This document shows, piece after piece, positions 33,721 through 44,171 of a stretch of DNA of 64,000 bases; position 1 is the stretch's first letter; every line of letters starts with the position of its first letter. The position numbers were made by a program, and so were the translations under genes. This stretch comes from Papaver somniferum (taxonomy: Eukaryota; Streptophyta; Magnoliopsida; Ranunculales; Papaveraceae), in NCBI RefSeq assembly GCF_003573695.1, contig NC_039359.1, positions 158,804,451-158,868,450 on the forward strand. Reading direction: 5' to 3'. The notes beneath the pieces are model-generated. The model searched no databases. It worked only from the letters and a program-made list of their open reading frames with translations, and was not told the origin of the DNA.

Positions 33721-34711
33721 TGAACACACAAATATCGATGGTATCATCGTGTTCACGAAAAATATTCGCATTACATACAAAATCACTAAGGAGAATGAAA
33801 TATATATAAAAACAATATAAGTCCGAAGATCATTAGACTCTGAGCCTTCGGGATCTTCCTCGTCTGGTCAATGGGGAGTAAATTAAGTTACTCATACGAT
33901 CATACATGTAACACAACAGATCTAGGAAAAGCATATAAAACAGAAAATAAAGTACTGAATGTAAATGAGACCATGATTTACGTGGTTCATCACTAAGGCC
34001 TACGTCCACGGGGGTAGTTGTTTCACTATGCATTTAGAGTTTACAAAGATAGTCGAATGACTTTGAAGTGAATAATGAAGCTAGGGAGAAGATAATCTAC
34101 CACTTACTCTTACTATTTCCCTCTCTTCCGCTCTTATCTCTCACTCTAAATAACAATTGGTCGACCCCTTCTCTCTAAGTGGAGAGGGGTACTTATAGAG
34201 ATTGAACACGGGGTCCACCATCAGAGACAGTTGTATTCTTATCGTCTCGGTCTTTGGGCTGTCCCGATGGTATTTTCGTATTACACCGATGAACCTCCTT
34301 CAGTGTTATACTTTAACGCTGGGTCGCCTCTTCCTTCTCCATAGAATGCTTGACACGGGTCCTAGGATTAGGGTGTTTAATGCGGTGGTTGGGGAGATCT
34401 GCACGTGTCAGACGGCTATCTGACGCCCTTGTCACATCCTTGTCGGAGAGACTCATCCTACCCGTCGATCTTGGATCTTCCTCGGGATGAAGTAAAATAA
34501 GACTCTTGTTCTTTTATGGTACTTCGCGGTAGCTCGCTCCTTCAATGCCCCTTGATTCTTCTCCGTTGGATTGGTCCGATGATGTACATGTGTAGATGAC
34601 AAATGCCCTTTGGGCGTTGAGACGTGGCATCATATCTCGATGTCTCTTAGCTGTGTGTCTTCCACGTGTAATTCCTCCAACACGTGGCGGATGATGATTT
34701 ATGTGTATACA
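33721..34711 (-). repeat. Solo LTR of the Tat-type gypsy family (991 bp)
   Basis: Starts TGAACACACAAATAT and ends GTGTATACA, matching the ends of 5578-6431. It shares CCTTCGGG, the GGCCTACGTCCACG block, AGTCGAATGACTTT, a TATA-like box (TATAAGTACCCC on the minus strand at about 34190) and CACGTG words. There is no internal element sequence on either side, so it is a solo LTR left by recombination. The expected 5-bp target duplication is not exact: AACTA before TG and GACTA after the end. Confidence 0.85.
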
Positions 34712-36276
34712 GACTAAATTATAAACAAATCAGGCTATCATCTTTTCCAAAACTGGAAGAACAACTATTGATTATTTTATTTATTTATTGTGTATTAGAC
34801 TATTAGCTAGTAACTCAATTGCTGCTTCTATCCAAGTGTGTGACAATGTTTATTTGTGATATGAGAATTCAATTACACATAGAGAATAAAGGATCAGTAA
34901 AGAAAGATGGTCCAACAAGAATACAGAGAAAAGGATAACGCGGAAGGATGATCTGATGATCATATATATTGTAGGTTAAGTATTACAAAAAAAAAAAATT
35001 GGATTCATTTAGGATGAATTTCAATAAAAATTAAATTATGATTAAGAATAAGACTTTTAAAAATAAAAAATATATTAAATATACTTTTATTTTCTAGATT
35101 CTGCCTTGAGATGTGTGCATATCCGTGATTTAATATCCAAACGGCTAAGAAGTGCACCCTTAAACCCATTTCATACTTTTCTTGTTTAGTTTTTTTTTCC
35201 TAGACTTTCATAAATGCGTGAAACTAGAAACTTAGCAATATTTGTGTGTACAATCTCTGCTTTTATGTATTTATATTTGATAACGACTCATATTGATGCA
35301 AAAGGTAAAAAATGCGATGCAAATATTTCATAATTCATATATACGTTTTATAAATTTTCCATTTACAAAATGTGCGAAAAAGAGATATTTGTGGAAACTG
35401 AATTCTTCCAACGTAATAACAATTGGTTGCCCATGTAGTCTCCTTTCTACAGGCCATGCAATTAAAATTGTTCAATCATTTTACATTGGATGATTAAATA
35501 AAAATAGGCATTGAGTTCTCCGCTTTGGAGGTTCGACAACAACATTTGTTATTTTTCTTTTCTAATTTGGAATTTAATTTTCATTTATTAACTTTACCGG
35601 TCAGGTAAAATGAATTGAAAGCGAAACTGAACTTAGTTTTTTATTTCACCAATATTAATTTTTCGTTTTGTTTCACCCATTTAATGCTCTCGAGTCTCGC
35701 TGATAAATCAAATCATTTGACCATTCTTAGTCATGTTTGGCTTGAAACATTATTCTTTTGACTTAACTAACAAAAATGACTTCACATACCTGTTTTAATA
35801 ACATTATTCTTTTGACTATGCTTATATATATCCATTTAATAACATTTTTTCGTTAAGCATGGAAGACTAATGTGAAGACATAAATCCACATCTAAAGAGG
35901 TTTCTTATATCTGGGTTGGTGTATGATTCTCAGAATATAAAGATCTTTGAAGTTTATGAGATATCCGAGGAAAATGAATCCGCGAAAGTGGTATTAAAAT
36001 TAGGAAATCAGTAAATACAGTTGAGAGTCGGTCTAAATTAGATACTTGCTCTTTTTCAATATATAGTTGAAATGAAGACACAAAACCTCAGAGCAACTAA
36101 GAGCATAATTTACTCAAACTAATTGTTTTTTCTTTTCAAAACCTTTTTAGTTACAACCAAAATACTACTGTCCTTTTTTTTCAACCTAACTTTTTTATCC
36201 ACCGATTTAATCACGTATTTTTATTTTCCATAAACCTTTAAATCTACTATATTAAAATCATCTTAAACAGGACTTT
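34712..36276. other. Anonymous DNA with old duplicated blocks
   Basis: No gene. 35130-35290 pairs with 39705-39850 and 35850-36250 pairs loosely with 14215-14520, as noted at those entries. Confidence 0.45.
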
Positions 36277-38660
36277 GAAAAACGGAAAATTGGTCATTTG
36301 TCCAAATATTTTTAAATCACGATTCAAATGGACGAGTAAAAAATAGTATGGGTGAAATGGCCAAAAAAAAACACAAAATTGGTCAAAAAGACCAAAACAC
36401 AAAATTCCTAGGTGAAATAGATTCTTAGCTTTTGATACTTTTTATATAGCCAAACATCAGAAATATACTGTTTATATAGCCAATTTGGATATTTGGCCCA
36501 GGAAAATTAAAATAAAAAAATATGTCTTACCTAAAATATCCCTAACCTTCTAAACTCTTCTTTTCAAAGCGAATTTATTTCTCTTTTCAAAACCTCCCCG
36601 TCCCGGCAGAGCTCGTTTATTCCTCACCTGCAGAATTCGATCAAAGTTTCAGAGCTCGTGTCTTTTTCAGATCTGGTTGATCAATCATGGTGATTAATGA
36701 TTGTTGAATAGTTTGTTGAATCGAAGTTTCAATTGGAGTTTCAACTGTTGAATCGAAGTTTCATCTAATAGCGTCGAACGGTAAATTTCAATTGAAATAA
36801 TTTTGATTTGGTTTTTGTCCAATTGAAGTTTTGATTTCACAGAGTTCCAACTCCATTGCACTGTACTCATCTCTAAAGTTCTCCTAAAATTGAAACATGA
36901 TTTAATAACACTCATCAGGGAAGGCATAACTTTATATGCATAACAGGTTATGCAGATACTCTAAACAATGCATATCTTGTCATGCAGTCAATGTTGGATC
37001 TGCATAAGATGTTATGCAGTTAAACAATGTGTGATGCAGGGTATGCTTAACCAATATAATAAGGCTTTTTATATGCATAATAAGTTATGCAGATACTCTA
37101 AATAATGCATAAAAGGTCATGCAGTTATTTTTGGATCTGCATAAGATGTTATGCAGTTAAACAATGTTTGTATTTTAACTGCATAAGCAGTTATGCATAA
37201 TAAGTTATGCAGTTCACCATGTTTGCTTTTACTGCATAACCAGTTATGCATAATAAGCTACGCAGTTCAACATAGTTGCTTTTACTGCATAAGCAGTTAT
37301 GCATAATAAGCTACGCAGTTATGCATAGTTGCTTTTACTGCATAACCAGTTATGCATAACAAGCTACGCAGTTATGCATAGCTGCTCTTACTGCATAAGA
37401 AGTTATGCATAACGTTATGCATAACTGTTTTTACTGCATAACCAGTTAGGCATAACAAGTTATGCAGATACTCTAAACAATGCATAACAAATCATGCAGT
37501 TAATTTTTATATATGTGCATAATGATTCATGCATTATTTATTTTGGCTTCATAGTGTTTTTTTAGATGTTATGCATTAAAAAAATAAGTGACACAGACTA
37601 GATTTGCATAAGCAGTTATGCATAATAAGCTACGCAGTTATGCATAGTTGCTTTTACTGCATAACCAGTTATGCATAACAAGTTACGCAGTTATGCATAG
37701 CTTCTCTTACTGCATAAGAAGTTATGCATAACGTTATGCATAGCTGTTTTTACTGCATAACCAGTTACGCATAACAAGTTATGCAGATACTCTAAACAAT
37801 GCATAAAAAATCATGCAGTTAATTTTTATATATGTGCATAATGATTCATGCATTATTTATTTTGGCTTCATAGTGTTTTTTTAGATGTTATGCATTAAAA
37901 CAATAAGTGACGCAGGGAAGGCGTAAAAACCCTTTTATATGCATAACTACTTATGCAGATAACCTAAACAATGCATAACTTGTTATGCTGTCAATGTTGG
38001 ATCTGCATAAGATGTTATCCATTAAAACAATAAGTGACGCAGGGAATGCTTAACAAAAACAATAACACTTCTTATATACATAACAAGTTATGCAGATACT
38101 CTAAACAATGCATAGCAGGTCATGCAGTTATTTTTGGATGGTTTCTGATGAATCTGCTACTGTTGATGGTTAGGAGACGGTGGAGGAAATCGATTTCTGA
38201 TGGTTTTTGGTGTAGGGAAACAGTGGACGAATTTGTTCCTCTTCTAGTTTGTGAGAAGATGAAGAAGAAGGATGTTGGCGGTTTTCATCTGAAGAGAGAA
38301 GGAGAACGTGGTTTTGTTGAGGAGACGGAGAACGTGCAGTTACAAAAGGGTAATTGGGTCAGTTTCAATTAAAAAGTTGAACTGTCCATTTGACCCAGAC
38401 GAAACTTCTACCAGTCCATATGGCCCAGAAAACTTGTGTTTTTGGCTATATAGCCCATTTCCTGAAAAAAAAAATAGTAAGGATGAAACTGGATACATCA
38501 TGTGTAAATTAAAAATAAGAAAAAATATTTGAAAATGGGCACGATGAAACTGGTTACATCCTGCCTATTTTTACATTTTTGTCCATTTAAACAGTATCAA
38601 AATCTAACTGTCCATTTCACCCAGAAATTGTTGATTTTGGTTTTTTTAACTAATTTTGTG
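36277..38660. repeat. GGATGAAACTGG repeat, copy 2, split by a nested insert
   Basis: The left end (36277-36415, ACGGAAAATTGGTCATTTGTCC onwards) and the right end (about 38460-38660, GGATGAAACTGGATACATCA to AACTAATTTTGTG) are the two halves of the family seen intact at 39949-40302. Between them is about 2 kb of other DNA. The edges of that insert carry mirrored words (GTTTATATAGCCAATTTGG at 36470, TTTTTGGCTATATAGCCCA at 38438). This suggests a separate element with inverted ends. A short frame near 38150-38370 (charged, ending QKGNWVSFN) is unrecognised. Confidence 0.65.
36936..38145. repeat. GCATAAC/GTTATGC palindromic tandem array
   Basis: The palindromic core GCATAAnnnGTTATGC recurs every 20-60 bases for 1.2 kb. 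A regular sub-block TTTTACTGCATAACCAGTTA with GCATAATAAGCTACGCAGTT is repeated at about 50-55 bp. A larger unit of about 319 bp is duplicated: GTTGCTTTTACTGCATAACC begins at 37328 and 37647, and the sequence that follows, to AATAAGTGAC, is nearly identical. No coding capacity. Confidence 0.9.
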
Positions 38661-39276
38661 TTTGAGAAAGTTATACATTTGGGGCCACGTCAATTTTTTT
38701 ATATTTTCACAAGAAAACTATCTCCAACAATAATATCAAAGCCAAATGTGAAAATTTTGAGGCCACATCAAAGTTTTGAATGCCTTTGTCGATTGTTTAA
38801 AATTTTATAACCGTACAAAAATTTCGAGTCAATCATGTAACCGATCCCAATTTTAAATCGGAGAACTACTATCGATATATATGATGCATGTTGCATGTCT
38901 CTTTATTTGAAGTTGTAGCTATGTAAACATCCCGAAAGCTATCCTCTAGTTTTAGAGGTTCACTTCATCGTCCATTTTATTGTTTATTGGATCAAATAAT
39001 TAGTTTCAGATCACCGGTATAGAAAGTTCCCAACAAAAATTAAAAAAGTTATGCTTAGGGATGATCTTTTTTCACCTCCTTAGATTGCGGTGCTTTTGAT
39101 CTATATTCATAAAAGAAGAGTTACACATGGTACACTCATTACATTATCATTGAATATGCTCTAATCGAATCTAATCTAGCTTCTTTTCCTGGTTCCAAAG
39201 AACATTACTACAATGCCAGACGGTCTTCAGTATGTAGATCAAAGTCTCCCTCTCACTCCAGTCTCCACCGTTTTCA
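38661..39276. other. Anonymous DNA, no gene recognised
   Basis: No supported feature up to the TATA-like site at 39277. Confidence 0.45.
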
Positions 39277-39285
39277 TATATAAAG
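39277..39285 (+). promoter_or_regulatory. Isolated core-promoter-like site
   Basis: TATATAAAG is followed by a C-rich, A-starting leader (ACTAACATAATACATACCTCAGAACTC), which looks like a plant class II promoter. No open reading frame follows: the segmental duplicate B starts about 150 bases downstream. It may be the orphaned promoter of a lost gene. Confidence 0.35.
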
Positions 39286-39435
39286 GGATACTTGCTCTGC
39301 CTTTGCCCAAGAAACTAACATAATACATACCTCAGAACTCAAATCTTTGGCAGTTGTAAAAGCACAGTCTTTCTTAAAGTGTGTTTAGGGCGCTCTTTTC
39401 ATTAAAAACCAAGTTATTAAAGTTGGAACAGGTGA

Positions 39436-39850
39436 TCCACCGTAGAGTTAATGCGCGCAATATTATGATCAGTTGATACCGGTGACTACTAAATCAATGA
39501 GACGAAAATGCTGATTTAACACTTACTAAATGGGTGTTGCTCAAAATTAGACAAGGTGTGACTTGCCGGTCATAAGCAAAATTTAAAGAACCTAGTGGGG
39601 AAGGAATTTAACAGTAAAAATCTGGCAAGTATAAAGCATCTTTGCTGAATTTCTTGCTATATTTGAAATTAAATTTGACCCTTTTTGGGTTTTTACATCA
39701 GAAATGAGGTTGACCGGAAGCTAAAGAGCTACTAAACCAAATTTCATATTTTTCGTGTTTAGTTTTATTTTATAGACTTTCGTACATATCCGAAGCTAGA
39801 AACTTTGCAATATTTGTGTGTACATTCTATGCTTTTATAACGACTAGCTT
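39436..39850. repeat. Segmental duplicate B (partner 33046-33335 and 35130-35290)
   Basis: Homology to both parts of copy A as described there. The 1.8 kb between the two parts in copy A, which includes the solo LTR, is absent here. Confidence 0.7.
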
Positions 39851-39948
39851 AGTACATGACACTCAATATTCGAGATATATTGATCTCGTGAATCAAACAT
39901 TATGTTTGTGATTATTTTGGCATTTATCTATTCTTTGATCTAAATTTT

Positions 39949-40302
39949 AAACGGAAAATAGGTCATTTGTCCAAAAAAATTTAAAACATGGTTGAAATGG
40001 ACGAGTAAAAATTAGTATGGGTGAAATGGACAAAAAAATTTAGCAAGGATGAAACTGGATTCATCGCGGCTTAAACTTAAAAAATAGCAAGGATGAAACT
40101 GGATGCATCCTGATATAAATTAAAAATAAAAAAAAAGTATTTGAAAATTGGTAGGATGAAACTGGTTACATCCTGGCTATTTTTATATTTTTGTCCATTT
40201 GAACAATATCTTTTTAATTTTTGGCTATTTAAACAGTATCAAAATGTACAAGTTTTTTTCACCCAGAAATTGTTAATTTTGGTCTTTTTAACCAATTTTG
40301 TG
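39949..40302 (+). repeat. GGATGAAACTGG repeat, copy 3
   Basis: Starts ACGGAAAATAGGTCATTTGTCC, has GGATGAAACTGGATTCATC, GGATGAAACTGGATGCATCC and GGATGAAACTGGTTACATCC, and ends AACCAATTTTGTG. Same order and orientation as 13676-13996. Confidence 0.8.
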
Positions 40303-40351
40303 AATTTTAAAAGCGATCAATTTTAGATATGTGGTTCGAAGTTAAATAAAA

Positions 40352-40630
40352 CACAAAATTGGTTAAAAAAACCAAAATCAACAATTCCTGGATGAAATGG
40401 ACAGTTAGATTTTGATACTGTTTAAACGGCCAAAAATGTAATAATAGGCAGGATGTAACCAATTTCATCGTGCCTATTTTCAAATATTTTTTCTTATTTT
40501 TAATTTAAACAGGATGTATCCAGTTTCATCCTTACTATTTTTTTTTTGGCCATTTTACCCAAACTACTTTTTACCCGTCTATTTGAACCGTGATTTAAAA
40601 ATATTTGGACAAATGACCCATTTTCCGTAA
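40352..40630 (-). repeat. GGATGAAACTGG repeat, copy 4, inverted next to copy 3
   Basis: Reads CACAAAATTGGTT, CCTGGATGAAATGG, GGATGTATCCAGTTTCATCC, and ends GACCCATTTTCCGT: the reverse complement of copy 3. Only about 50 bases separate the two, making a head-to-head inverted repeat of nearly 0.7 kb. Confidence 0.8.
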
Positions 40631-40752
40631 ATAAAATTGAGTTCAGTTATACGAGATATCTTTCCGAAAATATAAAAGCAAAAAAAAGTTGCATTATTGT
40701 TTGTTTCGTGCCGGTGCTTTGTATCTAATTGTTGTTTGTTTGATGTTATTCA

Positions 40753-41107
40753 TAATAAATTATGGGTATCGAGGGATCATAGATCGATTGGAAAGACAAA
40801 GTTTAAAGTGGTTCGGCACTAACGCCTACGTTCACTGACAAACCCCTTAGGGTGAAATTATCTTGATCTCCAGATCTTTCATCATTCTGGGATAGATACA
40901 TTTACATTGAAATCTCTTATTTATAGTGATAAGAGAGAAATGGATAACCTATTGACTAGCTAACTGATAAGCAATCTAACTAGATTGCACAATATCTTAA
41001 CAGTCCTGACTCATTCTACACTTATCTCCTTATAGTTAGAAACATGACTTGGTCTTCTCTTCAAGCATGGTAACTTTGGAGTCTTACACACGTATAATAT
41101 TCCAATA
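40753..41107 (-). repeat. 3' LTR (left) of the organelle-carrying element
   Basis: Begins TAATAAATTATGGG and ends ATATTCCAATA on the plus strand. The ends are TATTGG...TTATTA on the coding strand rather than TG...CA. It contains the shared GGTTCGGCACTAACGCCTACG block and, on the minus strand, TATAAATAAGAG near 40914-40925. Confidence 0.9.
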
Positions 41108-41122
41108 CCCCCCTCAAGTTGG
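41108..41122 (-). other. Polypurine tract
   Basis: On the minus strand CCAACTTGAGGGGGG directly abuts the LTR start TATTGGAATA. This primes plus-strand synthesis. Confidence 0.8.
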
Positions 41123-41989
41123 ACACAGAGAATTGAAGTGTTCAACTTGAACAATCTCTTGAAAATAATCTTGTAACATATGTAACACGGACTTCAATTG
41201 TAGACCACAGTCACTTGATTTCAAATGAGCAACGACAGCAGCAGATAGAACTTCAATTGTGTACCCTTAACTGTGTAGGTTGAACTTCGATCTTCAATCA
41301 CAGGCCATGACACTTTAACAAAGGTACAGAAGCAGTAGCAGCAAAATGATCTTCACGAGGCATAGATGAGTGAAATGGCTTTAATGGGCTTGGTTTGTTG
41401 AGTTTTAACCACGACAAGACATTATAGAAAAACCAACAACGTTGAACAGATGATGGTTGTTTAAGAAAGTTTTCACAAATGAAAACTATAGTTTCAGAAA
41501 TTTTGCAATAGCTAAAATAGTTTGTAGGTGCTCCACAGGTAATATCTCTGTGTTGATAAACAAACACAACTTGTTATTAAACTGAATGAAAACAAGAAAC
41601 CGGACATCTTCAAAAGTGAAGTTTAAAAATGTCATAGTCCGATGTGAACGATTTCTTCAAAAAGAAAACAAAGATTTATTAAAATTAGAATTGTTGAGAT
41701 AAGCCAACAAGTTTATATTGAACGAAAACTGGCAGAAAACAAAATAGATTGTATTAACCTTTGTTAGCATTTTAACAAAGAAAAGACAAATGAAGTGTTT
41801 CACATTGAGGAACACGGATGATCTATCTGTATCTGGCTGTCGCAAGAAAGTTTTCATAAATGAAAACTACTTTTGAAAATGAGATCCAAAAGGATCAAAT
41901 AAATGTTTGATGTAAAATAGAGTACCAAATGGCTAGAGAATTTGCTGGAAGCAAAATATATATGATAATGGATATGACTGCAGAGCAGA
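41123..41989. other. 3' internal part of the LTR element, non-coding
   Basis: Not organelle-like and not coding. It holds two diverged copies of AAGAAAGTTTTCA(C/T)AAATGAAAACTA (about 41463 and 41844), an internal repeat of the element. Confidence 0.6.
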
Positions 41990-42229
41990 TCACGGGCATT
42001 CACATCTCAGTCAAACGGAACTGTGCGTGATTCTCTAGTGAATCGCCTTCAGCAAGGTCTTATCACCGCAGGTCTAGCATAATCAGAAGACCAAAGAATC
42101 CAAAGATTACTCTTCATCTGACCTCTAGCCATAGCATTATTAAGAAACTCTGTACTCATCCCCTCTCTCTACACTCCTTTCTTTCTTCTTAAGCTGTCAT
42201 CTCTTCATAAGGTAGATAGAACTCATCCG

Positions 42230-42683
42230 ATGACAAGCGTAGAAGCAGTTCCTAGAAAAGGTTCGGGTTCTTCAGCGATCCCTGTCATGGGGGAACAACC
42301 TATGATAGCATCCCCCATGGAATTATTAGATGATGTAGTTCGACCCTTCTTAGGCACTATAGCGAATCCTAGGGTATCTGCAGCACTTCCAGACATGGCT
42401 GCTACGATTCCTGAAGTTGCAACTACAACTACAAGTCCAGGCGTGTCTGCTACGCCGGCAGAAATGCCAAACCTTACGATGACTCCAGAGATCATAGAGC
42501 AAGTGGAAAGGAAGCTTGAGCTCGAAGCCCGAGTGATACAAAGAGTTAGGACACTCTATCTCTCGCAGAATGAGCCGCTTCCTTTGAGTTTCGGTCTTGC
42601 GACCGTACTCCCCAGGCGGAGTGTTTCACGCGTTAGCTGGGCCCCTGATTTGCACCAAGGGCGAACACTCATCGTTTACGGCA

Positions 42684-42703
<20 letters not shown>
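42230..42703 (+). pseudogene. Chimeric 157-codon ORF overlapping antisense rrn18
   Basis: An uninterrupted frame starting ATGACAAGC. Residues 1-117 are of unknown origin: alanine/threonine/proline-rich (ATIPEVATTTTSPGVSATPA), then a helical, charged stretch (MTPEIIEQVERKLELEARVI). The last 40 residues are simply translated from the antisense of mitochondrial rrn18. Chimeric ORFs of this kind are common in plant mitochondria. Nothing shows expression in the nucleus. Confidence 0.45.
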
Positions 42704-42719
<16 letters not shown>

Positions 42720-42741
42720 TGCTTTCGCACATCAGCGTCGG
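42581..42741 (-). rRNA. rrn18: Fragment of mitochondrial small-subunit rRNA
   Basis: The plus strand contains GACTACCAGGGTATCTAAT, the complement of the universal 16S-type 800 region, preceded by CATCGTTTACGGC and CCAGGCGGAGTGTTTCACGCG and starting CCTTTGAGTTTCGGTCTTGC. The gene is therefore on the minus strand. About 160 bases are present out of roughly 1.9 kb, so it is a non-functional fragment. The bacterial-type signature, with variants different from nuclear 18S, points to an organelle. Context favours mitochondria over plastid. Confidence 0.85.
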
Positions 42742-43177
42742 TAGAGACCCTCCATGGAAACGGAGTTTTGCGAATTCTCCCCGGAACTGGAGGATCATTT
42801 CGAGATCTTCGAACATATTCGAGGGGACGGGGAAAGACCTGGACATTAAGAGGCGGACAACGAGGTTATATCGCTCTAAAACAGGTACTGATAACGACGC
42901 GCAAGCCCCTATCTCTCACCCATCGTCCTGATCTTGGCTTGAAGTATCCAAGCTAAAACGAAAAAGCGAACTGAAGCGGGCGAGGGTGCTCAGCCTGACA
43001 GGGAGTTTGGGGAAGGTCAATAAGCAATAAGTGACTAGTGAAGATTACTAGGTTTCTTAAGTAAATTGCTCCATACACATGATAGAGGAGGAATAGATTA
43101 CAGTTGTTGGTCCGTGGCCGATATCAAGAAAGGCTCTTCAATCTTTTAAACAAATCGAGACCAAAATGGGAAAAAGA

Positions 43178-43345
43178 GAAGAAAATGGTAGAGAGATTCG
43201 GCATGGTGCTCACTGAACCTCCGTAATATCTAACAAGTCGAGTCTTATGTCGGTCATATAGAACACCAACACATAGAAAAAGGGCTGGAGGAACCGGTCC
43301 ATGACTTGACATCGGTGGAATGCTACCTCCATCCTGTATCTGGGT
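43178..43345 (-). pseudogene. nad4: Fragment of mitochondrial nad4 (complex I subunit 4)
   Basis: The minus-strand frame (43405-43124) contains ALFLCVGVLYDRHKTRLVRY followed by YGGSVSTMPN, the conserved core of plant NAD4, a proton-pumping membrane subunit of complex I. It is preceded by GGSIPPMSSHGPVPP. In the mature protein several of these P and S codons are read as L or S after C-to-U editing (from family knowledge), so the copy keeps the unedited genomic state. This favours DNA transfer over transfer through edited RNA. Flanking residues leave the family on both sides. Confidence 0.8.
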
Positions 43346-43416
43346 AAAAAGAAGCAAGTTAAAGACGAGTAGGCAGGGTACGACGAAGCCCACAGGGTGA
43401 CACATGGTTGTACTGG

Positions 43417-43656
43417 TCAGCTTTGGGCTGGAGATTGACGATTGACTGAGCGTGCTTTGACAGCTCGTGGTGGAGTACTCTCTGACGGATTCGCTCTATT
43501 ATTCTCTCCTATTCTTGAGGGAGTTCTCGGGATTTCTAGAAGATACTCACCTGGCCCTAACGTTCTGTCCGGCGGAATGTGATCATGCCAAAAGAATCTA
43601 TTAAATCCGAAACCAAAGAAAGGTGTAGTGCTCCTGCCAGAGTAAGAAGACTTCAT
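43417..43656 (-). pseudogene. Unrecognised organelle-type ORF fragment
   Basis: An open frame of 79 codons (FFGFGFNRFFWHDHIPPDRT, then EYLLEIPRTPSRIGENNRAN). The composition and setting between matR and nad4 pieces suggest mitochondrial sequence, but I do not recognise the gene. Confidence 0.35.
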
Positions 43657-43678
43657 AGCCTCCGCCCCAGGTTGTGTG

Positions 43679-43891
43679 CTAGGCTTCTATGAGAAGCTCT
43701 AGAGCACCTACGACTCCCAGTAGTAAGTCGTCGGCATATCGCACGTAACAAATCCTTATTAAGTCATGGTCTTTTAAGGGCTTACGGGCCAGGCCTCTGA
43801 TGCCAGTAGGGACTGCTATAATCTCGGCTATTTGAATGAAGACTTTCGCGGCTACCTTGAACGTATAACCATCAGACCCGAGATTGAACAT
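43679..43891 (-). pseudogene. matR: Fragment of mitochondrial matR (intron maturase)
   Basis: The frame reads GIRGLARKPLKDHDLIRICY then VRYADDLLLGVVGALELLIE. The YADD box belongs to the reverse-transcriptase domain of the maturase encoded in a nad1 intron, which helps splice group II introns in plant mitochondria. About 70 of roughly 650 residues remain and the frame ends right after the box. Confidence 0.85.
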
Positions 43892-44171
43892 GTAGAGGCG
43901 AGACTCAATGGCATGACCGGAATGTACATCTTAGGCGCATTCTCCTCTCACCTGTCGCAAGATCGAGCAGATAGCTTAGCAACAAGCTGTAAAGCCCTCA
44001 AAAAAAGACACGGTTACAGCGAAGTTTTGCACCAACAACCCGTATCTCCTCATATTTGATCAGATTACTAGGTTGCCGCCACTAGTTATGGTGGTGAAGA
44101 AGGGGCCGAGTCCTCTTCAAGGCATAATATTGAGAATGCTCATTCAATGAGCAATTCAATAAGAGATCTCG

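Noticed and set aside
36936..38145. CRISPR-like array
   Set aside because: Plant nuclear context, repeats are short palindromes with no constant repeat-spacer alternation, and no cas genes.
39277..39436. Possible small gene behind the TATA-like site
   Set aside because: No open frame of useful length follows before the duplicated block; only the promoter-like site is listed.
42581..42741. Bacterial contamination suggested by the 16S-like segment
   Set aside because: Neighbouring nad4, matR, atp6, nad1 and ycf1 pieces show plant organelle origin, and the block lies between matching plant LTRs.
43832..44059. 75-codon plus-strand frame over matR
   Set aside because: It is antisense to the matR YADD region for its first part and has no motif of its own.
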